Shown: positions 54,598 through 63,550 of the stretch, one piece after another
Numbering within the stretch: the first letter of the stretch is position 1
How the letters are laid out: the number at the start of each line of letters is the position of its first letter
Assembly: GCF_018402035.1 (NCBI RefSeq)
Contig: NZ_JAGYJN010000001.1
Coordinates: 434,001-498,000 of the forward strand
DNA from: Roseicyclus sp.
GTDB lineage: Bacteria; Pseudomonadota; Alphaproteobacteria; Rhodobacterales; Rhodobacteraceae
Direction: 5' to 3'
Length of the DNA: 64,000 bases
The notes under the pieces: model-generated
The model's database searches: none
Seen by the model: only the letters and a program-made list of their open reading frames with translations
Told to the model about the DNA's origin: nothing
Made by a program: the position numbers and the translations under genes

Positions 54598-55548
54598 CTA
54601 CCCTCGCCCCAGCTTGGCCAGCCGCGCATCGCGCAGCCGCGCGAAATCATCGCCTGCGTGATAAGATGACCGGGTGAGCGGCGTGGCGGACACCATCAAG
54701 AAGCCCTTGCCATAGGCGGCTTTTTCATAGGCCGCAAATTCATCAGGATGCACGAAGCGGTCGATGGCGTGGTGTTTCGGCGTGGGTTGCAGATATTGCC
54801 CGATGGTCAGGAAATCGACATCGGCCGCGCGCATGTCATCCATCACTTGCAAGACGGATTGGCGATCCTCGCCCAAGCCCACCATGATGCCCGATTTGGT
54901 GAACATGCCCGGATCAAGCTCTTTCACGCGCTGCAACAGGCGCAAGGAGTGGAAATAGCGCGCGCCGGGGCGCACCTCGGGGTATAAGCCCGGCACGGTT
55001 TCAAGGTTGTGATTGAAGACATCGGGGCGTGCTTCGACCACGGTTTCCAGAACGCTTGGCGCGCATTTCAGGAAATCGGGGGTCAAGATCTCGATCGTGG
55101 TCTCGGGGGCGCGTTTGCGGATCGCGCGGATAGTCATCGCGAAATGCTCGGCCCCGCCATCATCCAGATCATCGCGGTCCACCGATGTGATCACCACATG
55201 GCTCAGCCCAAGCTTGGCCACCGCGTCACCCACACGCCCCGGCTCGAACAGGTCGAGCGCCTTGGGCTTGCCGGTGGCGACATTGCAAAAGGTGCAGCCG
55301 CGCGTGCAGATCTCGCCCATGATCATCATGGTGGCGTGGCCTTGGCTCCAGCATTCACCGACGTTGGGACAGCCCGCCTCTTCGCAGACTGTCACCAGCT
55401 TGTTCTCGCGGATGATCCGGCTTGTGTCCTGATAGCCCTTGCCGCTAGGGGCCTTGACCCTGATCCAATCGGGTTTCTTGGGCTGGGCATTGTCGGGACG
55501 ATGCGCCTTTTCGGGGTGGCGCTGGTCGGGGATCTTCAGATCGCGCAT
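54598..55548 (-). CDS. lipA: Lipoyl synthase
   Basis: 316 residues, radical SAM. The auxiliary cluster motif [13 protein letters not shown] and radical-SAM [10 protein letters not shown] are both seen. Inserts sulfur into octanoyl-protein to make lipoate for PDH, OGDH and GCV. Depends on Fe-S delivery by the A-type carrier at 25 kb. Preceded by a 96-nt gap from the DUF6456 gene stop. Confidence 0.97.
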   Translation of the reverse strand: MRDLKIPDQRHPEKAHRPDNAQPKKPDWIRVKAPSGKGYQDTSRIIRENKLVTVCEEAGCPNVGECWSQGHATMMIMGEICTRGCTFCNVATGKPKALDLFEPGRVGDAVAKLGLSHVVITSVDRDDLDDGGAEHFAMTIRAIRKRAPETTIEILTPDFLKCAPSVLETVVEARPDVFNHNLETVPGLYPEVRPGARYFHSLRLLQRVKELDPGMFTKSGIMVGLGEDRQSVLQVMDDMRAADVDFLTIGQYLQPTPKHHAIDRFVHPDEFAAYEKAAYGKGFLMVSATPLTRSSYHAGDDFARLRDARLAKLGRG

Positions 55549-55644
55549 TGGGTGGGCCTCGTTCCTCCGGATGGGGCTTGTTTACCCCATCCGGACCCTT
55601 TGCACATGACATTTTTCGACAAGCCGATTTGCGCCGGGCGCAAG

Positions 55645-56802
55645 TCATTCGCGCAGCGCCGGGACAAAGCCGTGGCGCTCCGCGTAATGGGCCAGCAAGC
55701 GTTGCAGGCCGATTTTCAGAACGATCTTGCCCGAGCGCGCCGACCAGCCAAGCCGTTTCTCGGCCGATTCGAGCCCTTCGAGAAAGCAACAGACGCGCAA
55801 GACAACATCGGCCAATCCCGGCCCCAGATCGTCAAGCGCGTCCGAGACGCGCGCGCGTGCGGCGCGCGGCCCCTCGGCCAGACCGCTATCGTTGAGAAAG
55901 CCGCCACGGTCGCCCCCGGTCAGGAAACGGTCCCAATTCTGGCCAACGCGCGGGCCCATCTGGGCGCGCTCGAAATCCTCGCGCAGCTTTTCGCCGGCCT
56001 GCACCAGCGCGGGGCTGAGGAATGGCTGCCCATCGGGGCCCTTGCGCCGCCCCAATATCGCAAGCGGTGATTCGGCAAGGTTGACGCGTAGCTTGCGGCT
56101 TTTGCCGCCTTCGGTCACGCGGGCCACGCCCCAAACCGCATGTTGGGCCTGAAAGGGGGTCGCGGCCTCGGCAAAGCCAAGGGCGGCTTGGCGGCGGCGA
56201 CGATCCTCGTCAAGCAAGCGGCGCAGCGCGGCCTTGCCTGCGGCGGTGATGGTATAACGCGCGATGCGGCCCGCCTTGAGACAGGAAATCCAATCCTTCA
56301 CCAAAAAGGCTTGTGCCACGCTGCGATCCACCACGGCGGTGCGGGTTTGTTCGCCATCCGGGCCGGGGCGCAGCACCACGGCACGATCAAGGTCTTGCGC
56401 CACGGCAAGCACGGCGTCGGTTTCACATAGACGCCGCAAGATGCGGCGCGCCTCGCGGGCGATGGTTCCTTCATCGCCTTGGGGCGATCTGAAAGGGGCG
56501 GTCATGGTCGTTGGCTCCTCTGCATGGGTCTGGGTCTGGTGCAGTTGCGCCACCTCTGCGCCAAGCAAACGCAGAGCTTCGTCGAAAAGCGGATCGTCTC
56601 GACGGTCTTCGATACGACGGATCCGGCGGCAAATCGTTGAGGGAGCCTCGCCCGTCACACGCGCGATCTCGCGCAGCGATTGACCGGCGGCGGTATGGGC
56701 AAGGTATTGGCGTGTGGGTTCAGATAGCCAATCAGCAAGATGCAGCACAGCGCAGCAGTGATCAGGCAAAATTCGGCCGGTTCCGGCAATCGCCGAAGTC
56801 AT
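55645..56802 (-). CDS. DUF6456 / helix-turn-helix protein
   Basis: 385 residues. N-terminal HTH-like region (AGQSLREIARVTGEAPSTICRR), a middle MarR-like winged-helix stretch (YTITAAGKAALRRLLDEDRR), and a C-terminal DUF6456 region (ESPLAILGRRKGPDGQPFLS; GLESAEKRLGWSARSGKIVL). Probably a DNA-binding regulator; targets unknown. AGGGG precedes the ATG at 56802. Divergent to the DUF6477 gene across a region with DnaA-box-like motifs. Confidence 0.78.
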   Translation of the reverse strand: MTSAIAGTGRILPDHCCAVLHLADWLSEPTRQYLAHTAAGQSLREIARVTGEAPSTICRRIRRIEDRRDDPLFDEALRLLGAEVAQLHQTQTHAEEPTTMTAPFRSPQGDEGTIAREARRILRRLCETDAVLAVAQDLDRAVVLRPGPDGEQTRTAVVDRSVAQAFLVKDWISCLKAGRIARYTITAAGKAALRRLLDEDRRRRQAALGFAEAATPFQAQHAVWGVARVTEGGKSRKLRVNLAESPLAILGRRKGPDGQPFLSPALVQAGEKLREDFERAQMGPRVGQNWDRFLTGGDRGGFLNDSGLAEGPRAARARVSDALDDLGPGLADVVLRVCCFLEGLESAEKRLGWSARSGKIVLKIGLQRLLAHYAERHGFVPALRE

Positions 56803-56873
56803 AACACACCCCTACTCGTTACAAGGCAACGTCGGAAGGATTTGGGCGAATTGATTACTGAATGGTTAAATTC

Positions 56874-56936
56874 TGTGGATAATCGCGAATTTGTTGCCAA
56901 ATCGTAAACGGATAGCAGCCAGCGCGCGGTGGATAA
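56874..56936. promoter_or_regulatory. Two DnaA-box-like motifs in the DUF6456/DUF6477 intergenic
   Basis: TGTGGATAA (56874-56882) is the exact complement of TTATCCACA; GGTGGATAA (56928-56936) differs at one position. Both have the same orientation, 54 nt apart, in a 205-nt divergent promoter region. Confidence 0.45.
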
Positions 56937-57007
56937 GCCTGTGAGCAACACCATGCGCGCCGGGGTCAGCATGGTCTTTGGGTTTTTGCTCCCAAGGAGG
57001 CTGACAC

Positions 57008-57259
57008 GTGACCGAATTGACCAAGACACTCGCCGCCATGCTGCGCCCGCGCCTGTTGATCACAGCGGCGCGCATGGCGGCGCTGACGCATGATGCGCAA
57101 CGCCGCGCCAAGCGCCGCCCTGTTGCCGTCTTGCTGGCAGAAGAAGACAAGCTCAACACCGCGCGCCTTGGCGATGGCTTGGGCTATTCCCCCAGCCGCC
57201 ATGTCGCGGTGATGAGCGCGCTGTTATGCGCGGCCCGCAATCAAGCAGGCGCGCGCTAG
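57008..57259 (+). CDS. DUF6477-family small protein
   Basis: 83 residues, basic, mostly helical (MLRPRLLITAARMAALTHDA; LAEEDKLNTARLGDGLGYSP). GTG start at 57008 with AAGGAGG upstream. Conserved in Rhodobacteraceae next to DUF6456 proteins; function unknown. Its stop is 3 nt from the convergent mttB stop. Confidence 0.7.
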   Translation: MTELTKTLAAMLRPRLLITAARMAALTHDAQRRAKRRPVAVLLAEEDKLNTARLGDGLGYSPSRHVAVMSALLCAARNQAGAR

Positions 57260-57262
57260 CCC

Positions 57263-58813
57263 TTACATGAAGGCGTCAGGCATCGAGGCTTTCTTTTGGG
57301 CCATATAGGCCTTGAGCGCTTCGTCGATGGCGGGATCAAGATAGGGCTGCTGGTAGTCGCCCAGCATCTTGTCAAGCTTGACGGCGGCCAGCGCCTCGGT
57401 CGAGCGGCCCCCCTCTTCGGACCATGTCTCGTAGGGTTTGTAGTCCAGCACGCCGGTACGCCAAAAGGCAGCCGCATAGTTTTCTTGCGTATGCGCGCAG
57501 CCCAAGTAATGCCCGCCCGGCCCCACCTCGCGGATGGCACCCATGGCTTGGGCATTCTCGTCATAGGCCACGCCTTCGGCCAGCTTGTGCAAAATGCCAA
57601 GCTGGTCGGCATCCATGACGAATTTCTCGGGGCTGGCGACAAGCCCGCCTTCAAGCCAGCCACAGGCATGCAGCATGAAATTCACACCCGACAAAAGCGC
57701 CGAGTTCAGCGAATTGGCGGTTTCATAAGCCGCCTGCGCATCGGGCAGCTTCGAGCCGGTGAACGACCCGCCCGAGCGATAGGGCAGGTTCAGACGCCGC
57801 GCGAGTTGGCCCGCGCCATAGGTGATCTGGCTGGCCTCAGGCGTGCCAAAGGTGGGCGCGCCGGAATTCATGTCGATCGAGGTGACGAAGGCCCCGAAAA
57901 TCACCGGTGAGCCCGCGCGCACAAGCTGGCTATAAGCCACGCCTGCCAGCACTTCGGCCAGCACTTGCGTCAGCGTGCCCGTGACAGACACGGGCGCCAT
58001 CGCACCGCCCACGATAAAGGGCGAGATGATGCTGGCTTGGCCTGCCGCGGCATAAACCTCGAGCGCGCCCATCATGGTGGCGTCAAAGGTCAAGGGCGAG
58101 TTGATATTGATCAGCGAGGTCATGACGCAGTTCTGATCAACGACATCAGACCCGAACAAAATGCGCGACATCTCGACCGAATCGGCCGCACGCACGGGTT
58201 CAGTGACCGAGCCCATATAGGGTTTGTCGCTCAGCGACATATGCGCATAAAGCATGTCGAGATGGCGCTTGTTGACCGGGATATCGGTCGGCTCGCAAAT
58301 CGTGCCGCCCGAATGATGCAGCCATTTCGACATATAGCCCAGTTTCACGAACATCTCGAAATCGGCCATGGTGGCGTAGCGTCGACCACCCTCGCGGTCG
58401 CGCACAAAGGGGGGGCCATAGACCGGTGCTAAGACCAGCGTGTTGCCGCCAATCTCGACATTGCGCGCGGGGTTGCGCGCGATCTGGGTGAACCGCGACG
58501 GGGCTGTCGCGATCAATTTGCGCGCAAGCCCACGGGGGATATGCACCCGCTCGCCGCGCACATCGGCACCTGCCGCGCGCCAGCGATCAAGCGCTGCGGG
58601 GTTCTCGACGAAATTGACGCCGATCTCTTCTAGGATGGTTTCGGCATTATATTCGATGATCTCGATCGCCTCGGCGTTCAGGATCTCAAAATTGGGGATA
58701 TTGCGCTCGATAAAGCGCGCGGTCTCGAAGCTGACCGCCGAACGCGAGGCGCGCCGCGCCGCGCCGCCACCACCGCGTACCCGCCGTGCCGCTGTCTGTT
58801 CTTCTACCGACAT
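57263..58813 (-). CDS. MttB-family (trimethylamine methyltransferase-like) protein, non-pyrrolysine
   Basis: 516 residues, COG5598 TIM-barrel methyltransferase. It reads through without an internal TAG, so pyrrolysine is not used; such members demethylate glycine betaine or related quaternary amines by transfer to a corrinoid protein. Signature area ITYGAGQLARRLNLPYRSGG. No corrinoid protein or reductive activator gene is adjacent, so the partner is elsewhere. Substrate not determined. Confidence 0.85.
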   Translation of the reverse strand: MSVEEQTAARRVRGGGGAARRASRSAVSFETARFIERNIPNFEILNAEAIEIIEYNAETILEEIGVNFVENPAALDRWRAAGADVRGERVHIPRGLARKLIATAPSRFTQIARNPARNVEIGGNTLVLAPVYGPPFVRDREGGRRYATMADFEMFVKLGYMSKWLHHSGGTICEPTDIPVNKRHLDMLYAHMSLSDKPYMGSVTEPVRAADSVEMSRILFGSDVVDQNCVMTSLININSPLTFDATMMGALEVYAAAGQASIISPFIVGGAMAPVSVTGTLTQVLAEVLAGVAYSQLVRAGSPVIFGAFVTSIDMNSGAPTFGTPEASQITYGAGQLARRLNLPYRSGGSFTGSKLPDAQAAYETANSLNSALLSGVNFMLHACGWLEGGLVASPEKFVMDADQLGILHKLAEGVAYDENAQAMGAIREVGPGGHYLGCAHTQENYAAAFWRTGVLDYKPYETWSEEGGRSTEALAAVKLDKMLGDYQQPYLDPAIDEALKAYMAQKKASMPDAFM

Positions 58814-58974
58814 ATCCCAAAGTCCCCCTCATGAGGTGATGATGCGCTCTCCTACCGCGATGCGCGCGCGGCGAGGGCGGATTGCGGCACCTCGCGCGGG
58901 AAAGCGACATGGGGGCTGCATCCCGCCCCCCGGTGGGCTTGCAAGGATCGCCGCCGGGGCATAATGCACTGCCC

Positions 58975-60561
58975 ATGAGCACGCATGCCGCCCCCGCCCC
59001 GCACGACCATGACCGCCTGCTGATCATCGATTTCGGCAGCCAGGTGACGCAACTGATCGCCCGCCGCCTGCGCGAGCTCAAGGTCTATTGCGAAATCCAC
59101 CCCTATCAAAACGTCACCGACGCCTTTCTGGACGATTTCGCGCCCAAGGCGGTGATCTTTTCGGGCGGCCCAGATAGCGTCACGCGCGATGGCTCACCGC
59201 GCCCGCCTGCCTCGGTCTATGCGCGCGGCCTGCCCATTTTGGGCATCTGCTATGGCCAGCAGGTGATGATGCAAGATCTGGGCGGCAAGGTTGAGGCAGG
59301 CGAACATGCCACCGCCGAGTTTGGCCGCGCCTTTGTCACGCCAGCGGGTGACACGGCGGATTTCCTCAAGGGCTGGTTTACGGACGGCGGGCGCGAGCAG
59401 GTCTGGATGAGCCATGGCGACCATGTCTCGGCCATTGCACCCGGTTTTGAGGTCTTTGGGACATCGCCCGGCGCGCCCTTTGCCATCACCGCCGATCTCG
59501 CGCGCCGCTTTTTCGCCGTGCAGTTCCACCCCGAGGTGCATCACACCCCCAATGGCGCAAAGCTTTACGAGAACTTCGTGCGTATGGCGGGGTTCAAGGG
59601 CGATTGGACCATGGGCGCCTACCGCGAAGAGGCGATTGCGCGCATCCGCGAACAGGTGGGCGATGCGCGTGTCATCTGTGGCCTGTCGGGCGGGGTCGAT
59701 TCATCGGTCGCGGCCGTGTTGATTCATGAGGCGATTGGCGATCAGCTGACCTGCGTCTTTGTCGATCACGGGCTGTTGCGCCAAGACGAGGCCGAACAGG
59801 TCGTCACCATGTTCCGCGATCACTACAACATGCCGCTGATCCATGCCGAAGAAAGCGAACGGTTCTTGAGCGCGCTTGAGGGTGTTTCCGACCCAGAGGT
59901 CAAGCGTAAAACCATCGGTAAGCTTTTCATCGATGTGTTCCAGCATTACGCGGATGGAATCGAGGGGGCGGCGTTTTTGGCGCAAGGCACGCTTTACCCC
60001 GATGTCATCGAGTCCGTCAGCTTTTCGGGCGGGCCATCGGTTACGATCAAATCGCACCATAATGTCGGCGGCCTACCTGAAAAGATGGGGCTAAAGCTGG
60101 TCGAGCCGCTGCGCGAACTCTTCAAGGACGAGGTGCGCGCGCTTGGCCGTGAGCTTGGCCTGCCCGATCAATTCATTGGCCGCCACCCCTTCCCCGGCCC
60201 CGGCCTTGCCATCCGCTGCCCCGGCGAGATCACGCGCGAGAAACTCGATATCTTGCGCAAGGCTGATGCGGTGTTCATCGACCAGATCCGCCGCCACGGG
60301 CTATATGATGAGATCTGGCAAGCTTTCGTCGCGATCTTGCCCGTGCGCACGGTGGGCGTGATGGGCGATGGGCGGACCTATGATTTCGCCTGCGCGCTGC
60401 GCGCGGTCACATCGGTCGATGGGATGACTGCGGATTACTACCCGTTCAGCCATGAGTTCTTGGGCGAAACCGCCACGCGGATCATCAACGAGGTCAAGGG
60501 GATCAACCGCGTGACCTATGACATCACCTCGAAGCCCCCCGGGACGATCGAGTGGGAATAG
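58975..60561 (+). CDS. guaA: GMP synthase (glutamine-hydrolysing)
   Basis: 528 residues. Glutamine amidotransferase domain with [11 protein letters not shown] (Cys nucleophile) and [14 protein letters not shown]-pyrophosphatase domain with [14 protein letters not shown] (PP-loop), C-terminal dimerisation domain ending PPGTIEWE. Makes GMP from XMP. Start 58975 ([10 protein letters not shown]) chosen; the track extension is upstream leader. Overlaps the following GTG-start gene by 10 nt. Confidence 0.97.
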   Translation: MSTHAAPAPHDHDRLLIIDFGSQVTQLIARRLRELKVYCEIHPYQNVTDAFLDDFAPKAVIFSGGPDSVTRDGSPRPPASVYARGLPILGICYGQQVMMQDLGGKVEAGEHATAEFGRAFVTPAGDTADFLKGWFTDGGREQVWMSHGDHVSAIAPGFEVFGTSPGAPFAITADLARRFFAVQFHPEVHHTPNGAKLYENFVRMAGFKGDWTMGAYREEAIARIREQVGDARVICGLSGGVDSSVAAVLIHEAIGDQLTCVFVDHGLLRQDEAEQVVTMFRDHYNMPLIHAEESERFLSALEGVSDPEVKRKTIGKLFIDVFQHYADGIEGAAFLAQGTLYPDVIESVSFSGGPSVTIKSHHNVGGLPEKMGLKLVEPLRELFKDEVRALGRELGLPDQFIGRHPFPGPGLAIRCPGEITREKLDILRKADAVFIDQIRRHGLYDEIWQAFVAILPVRTVGVMGDGRTYDFACALRAVTSVDGMTADYYPFSHEFLGETATRIINEVKGINRVTYDITSKPPGTIEWE

Positions 60562-61202
60562 CGCAAATCGGTCGATTGATCCGTGCGGGCCTGCTGCTAT
60601 GGGCGGCGGGGCTTGTCGCGATCTTGCTTTGGACCTTTCTTTGGCCGATGGATCGCCCCCTGCCCCAAGGGGATGCGATTATCTGCTTGGGGGCTGGTGT
60701 CGATACCGCCGGGCGGATCGATCAGGCCAGCACCAAGCGCGCGGAGGCTTGCGCGGAACTGGCGCGTGCGGGTGCCGCGCCCATCGTGGTGTTCTCCGGC
60801 GGGCCAAGGCGGGCTGGCCTGCCCACGGCGGCGGTCGGCATGGCCGATGTCGCAAATGCGGCCGGCATGGGCGGGGCCTTGGTTCTACTGGAAGATGCCT
60901 CTTACTCGACGCTGCACAATGCGCTTTATAGCCTTGAGATGGTCGCGCCCACAGCGCGGTTGATCCTTGTGACCGAGGCGTTTCATCTGCCCCGCTCTTG
61001 GGCATCCTTCAGGGTAATGGGCGCAAGCGATCTGGTGCTTTACCCCTCTGAACGGCTGCGCCGCAGCGCGCGTGGCTATGGATGGGGGATGATCTTGCGC
61101 GAAAGCCTTGCGATCTGGTTCAACATCGCACGCTACAGCGCGTGGCGCATCGGCGGCGCTTTGGGTATCGACGCGACCACGCGTGCGACTTGGCTGCATT
61201 AA
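60552..61202 (+). CDS. YdcF/DUF218-family membrane-anchored protein
   Basis: 216 residues. N-terminal membrane span ([19 protein letters not shown]), then the DUF218 domain ([57 protein letters not shown]). The family is linked to envelope polysaccharide functions, but activity is not established. GTG start at 60552 inside the end of guaA. Confidence 0.82.
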   Translation: MGIAQIGRLIRAGLLLWAAGLVAILLWTFLWPMDRPLPQGDAIICLGAGVDTAGRIDQASTKRAEACAELARAGAAPIVVFSGGPRRAGLPTAAVGMADVANAAGMGGALVLLEDASYSTLHNALYSLEMVAPTARLILVTEAFHLPRSWASFRVMGASDLVLYPSERLRRSARGYGWGMILRESLAIWFNIARYSAWRIGGALGIDATTRATWLH

Positions 61203-61214
61203 AGAAAAAACGCC

Positions 61215-62558
61215 TTAGCGGTAGGCGTGAAGCCGCCCCTCGGTGCTGACGACAAGCAGCGTGTCGCCCACAACGATGGGATGGGAAGCCGCACCGCCGC
61301 GCAGATCGAGCGTGCCGACCATCTCGCCGCTTTCGGGTGCAAACATCCGGATCAGCCCATCGCCCGAGGCGATGATCAGCCGCCCACCGGCCAAGATCGG
61401 GCCGTAATGGGTGAACACGGCCTTGCGGCGGCGTTCGCGATTGGCCTCGAACAGCGGCAATTCCGTGCCCCAGATCCGTGCGCCAGTGCCCGCATCAAGG
61501 CGGATCAGCTCATTGCGGTCCGAGACGAAAAAGACGCTGTCGCCCGCGGCCAGAACGGGAGAATAAGCCCCCTCTCGCGCCTGCCACAGCCGCGCGCCTG
61601 TGCGCGCATTCATCGCCACGACCCGCCCCGATTGGTTGCCCGCATAAACCGTGCCGCCCACGACCACGGGATCGGCGGTGATATCGTTCAGCGTGGCATA
61701 GGCCGTTCCCAGACGCCCACCCGCAACAAAGGAGGACCAGAGCGTCACGCCCGTCGCCGGAAAGCTCGCCACGATCTCGCCCGAAGGAAAAGGCAGAAAG
61801 ACCCGGCCATCGGCCACGGCGGGGGCAGCGCCGCCCACCAGCACCGAGGGCGCATCGGTCGAGGGGATAGTCCACCGCAGCCGCCCATCAGCGGCGGAAA
61901 TCGCCCAAGCCTCAGAGTTGCGGCCCACGACATAGATCACATCATCTGCGATGATCGGCGCGCCCAAGACGGTGCCAAGGCGTTGACGCCATTGGATCGC
62001 GCCGTTGCTGGCATCGACCGACAAGACCTCGCCATAAGGGGTGGTCACGACAAGCTGCCCGCCCGCCAACGCCAGACCACCGCCCGAGGCGTTCCCGCCA
62101 CGGTCAAAATCGGGCACCAAGCTGATGGTCCAGAGCGCGCCACCCGTTGCCAAATCGGTGGCTTGCACCTGCCCGCCCGCGTCAATGGTGAAAACCGCGC
62201 TTGCATTGGCCACGGGATCGGTCGCGATGCGGTTGCGGCGCGTGTTGCCTTGCCCGATATCGGCGGTCCAAACCGCCACCGGCGAGGCCGACAATGCGGC
62301 ATGGGGCAAGCGGTTGGCCGCGTCAAAGCCACGGCTGGGCCAAGCATCAAGACGGCTGGCCACGGGAAGCGTTATGGGACGGGACACATCGGCCATCGCG
62401 ACATCAGAGGCGGCGGCGCGGCCATCTTCGCCCGGAACGCTTGCAGCCAAGGGGGTGCGCGTGTCGAAGCGTTCGCCCGGCAAGACCCGCTCACGCTCGC
62501 AGCCTGCGACGATCACCATCGCACAAAGACCAAGCGCCAAGCCGATTTTGCGTTCCAT
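61215..62558 (-). CDS. bamB: BamB, outer-membrane assembly lipoprotein (PQQ-type beta-propeller)
   Basis: 447 residues. Lipobox MVIVAGCERE, then an eight-bladed propeller with repeats such as VYAGNQSGRVVAMNARTGAR and VYVVGRNSEAWAISAADGRL. Part of the BAM complex that folds outer-membrane porins, for example the FadL-like protein here. ATG 62558 (MERKIGLAL) gives a proper lipoprotein signal; the track start at 62630 overlaps the upstream gene. Confidence 0.93.
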   Translation of the reverse strand: MERKIGLALGLCAMVIVAGCERERVLPGERFDTRTPLAASVPGEDGRAAASDVAMADVSRPITLPVASRLDAWPSRGFDAANRLPHAALSASPVAVWTADIGQGNTRRNRIATDPVANASAVFTIDAGGQVQATDLATGGALWTISLVPDFDRGGNASGGGLALAGGQLVVTTPYGEVLSVDASNGAIQWRQRLGTVLGAPIIADDVIYVVGRNSEAWAISAADGRLRWTIPSTDAPSVLVGGAAPAVADGRVFLPFPSGEIVASFPATGVTLWSSFVAGGRLGTAYATLNDITADPVVVGGTVYAGNQSGRVVAMNARTGARLWQAREGAYSPVLAAGDSVFFVSDRNELIRLDAGTGARIWGTELPLFEANRERRRKAVFTHYGPILAGGRLIIASGDGLIRMFAPESGEMVGTLDLRGGAASHPIVVGDTLLVVSTEGRLHAYR

Positions 62559-62626
62559 TCCCGCTTTGCCCTTCGGTCCGGTCATACCCCCGGCCTTCCT
62601 GTTATGCCGCCCTTGCGCGGCGGTCG

Positions 62627-63304
62627 TCACGGTTGCGCGCTGGGCGCGGTATCGATCAGGCTTGCGCCCGCCTCAATGGCCACAATCAACTGCGCGGCGC
62701 GTTCTTGCAAGCCCGGCGTCGCGGCGGCGTTGCGCGCGATTAGCTGAAGCCGCTCGACTGCTGCCGCTGTATCACCGCCGCGCAGATCGAGAAGTGCCAG
62801 CTGTTCCTCGGCCAACATTGCATAAGGTGCGCCGGGTGCAGCCAGCACATCAAAGATCATCCGTGCGGCGGTCGGCTCTGAGGGCGCCAGTAATTCAGCC
62901 TTGAGCACGGCCAGATCGCGGTAGCGCCGGGGTAAATTGCCCGCCTCGGCGGCGGCGCGCAGACCTGCGGCCACATCGGCTGCATCGGCGGCACCCGGCG
63001 CGGTTTCTGCGGCGGCCAAAAGGGCCAGCAAGATCTGTGCTTCAGCATTGTCGGCTGCGATGGCCGAGAGCGCGGCCACACGCGCGCGCGCATCACTACC
63101 ATCAAGCGCCACCAACAGCGCATCGCCAAAGGCTTGCGCTTTGGCGCGCTCTTGCGCGCGGGAATACTCGAACCAAGCAGCCGTTGCGACGATGCCGATC
63201 ACCACCAGAACCGCAAGCCAGCCCCAACGGCGAAACAGCGCGAAAAGCCGATCGCGGCGGACCTCTTCGGTCACCTCATCGATGAAACTGTCGGTATTCG
63301 ACAT
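62627..63304 (-). CDS. YfgM-like TPR protein, membrane-anchored
   Basis: 225 residues. Cytoplasmic N-terminus (MSNTDSFIDEVTEEVRRDR), one membrane span (WLAVLVVIGIVATAAWFEY), then Ala-rich helical repeats. E. coli YfgM is a SecYEG ancillary subunit encoded just before bamB, the same order as here. Role in secretion inferred from synteny. Confidence 0.85.
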   Translation of the reverse strand: MSNTDSFIDEVTEEVRRDRLFALFRRWGWLAVLVVIGIVATAAWFEYSRAQERAKAQAFGDALLVALDGSDARARVAALSAIAADNAEAQILLALLAAAETAPGAADAADVAAGLRAAAEAGNLPRRYRDLAVLKAELLAPSEPTAARMIFDVLAAPGAPYAMLAEEQLALLDLRGGDTAAAVERLQLIARNAAATPGLQERAAQLIVAIEAGASLIDTAPSAQP

Positions 63305-63405
63305 TTGCCCCCGCGCCCCCGGTCACTGCACTGCGTGCTGCGTCTTAGCCCGACGGCCCCCATGGCCGCAAGACCTGCAGCGCCTTGGCCACAGCGGGAT
63401 TTCTA

Positions 63406-63417
63406 AACAGTACGGTT
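63406..63417. promoter_or_regulatory. TetR-like operator, upstream copy
   Basis: AACAG-TA-CGGTT, one mismatch from a perfect palindrome. Related to the second copy 47 bp downstream. Confidence 0.4.
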
Positions 63418-63422
63418 CAGTC

Positions 63423-63451
63423 TTGCGCGGCGGTGCAGAAAAAACTAATCT
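63423..63451 (+). promoter_or_regulatory. Sigma70-type promoter of the efflux adaptor gene
   Basis: TTGCGC (63423-63428), 17-nt spacer, TAATCT (63446-63451). The predicted start falls inside the second operator copy. Confidence 0.5.
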
Positions 63452-63452
63452 G

Positions 63453-63464
63453 AACCGGTCGGTT
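63453..63464. promoter_or_regulatory. TetR-like operator, downstream copy
   Basis: AACCG-GT-CGGTT is a perfect 5-bp palindrome of a form bound by many TetR/AcrR repressors. It sits just after the -10 box, suited to block transcription. Confidence 0.5.
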
Positions 63465-63550
63465 TAGCGTATCTTAGCTAGTCGTCAAAACGCTTAGCCG
63501 CACCGCGATAGGCAGAGCCCGCGATACGGCCCACGGCAAAAAGGGTTAGC

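Noticed and set aside
55009-56070. 353-aa plus-strand ORF
   Set aside because: Antisense to lipA and the DUF6456 gene; no family features.
57263-58813. Pyrrolysine-containing trimethylamine methyltransferase
   Set aside because: The frame is open throughout with no in-frame TAG to be read as pyrrolysine.
61227-62747. 506-aa plus-strand ORF
   Set aside because: Shadow of bamB and the YfgM-like gene; no recognisable domain.
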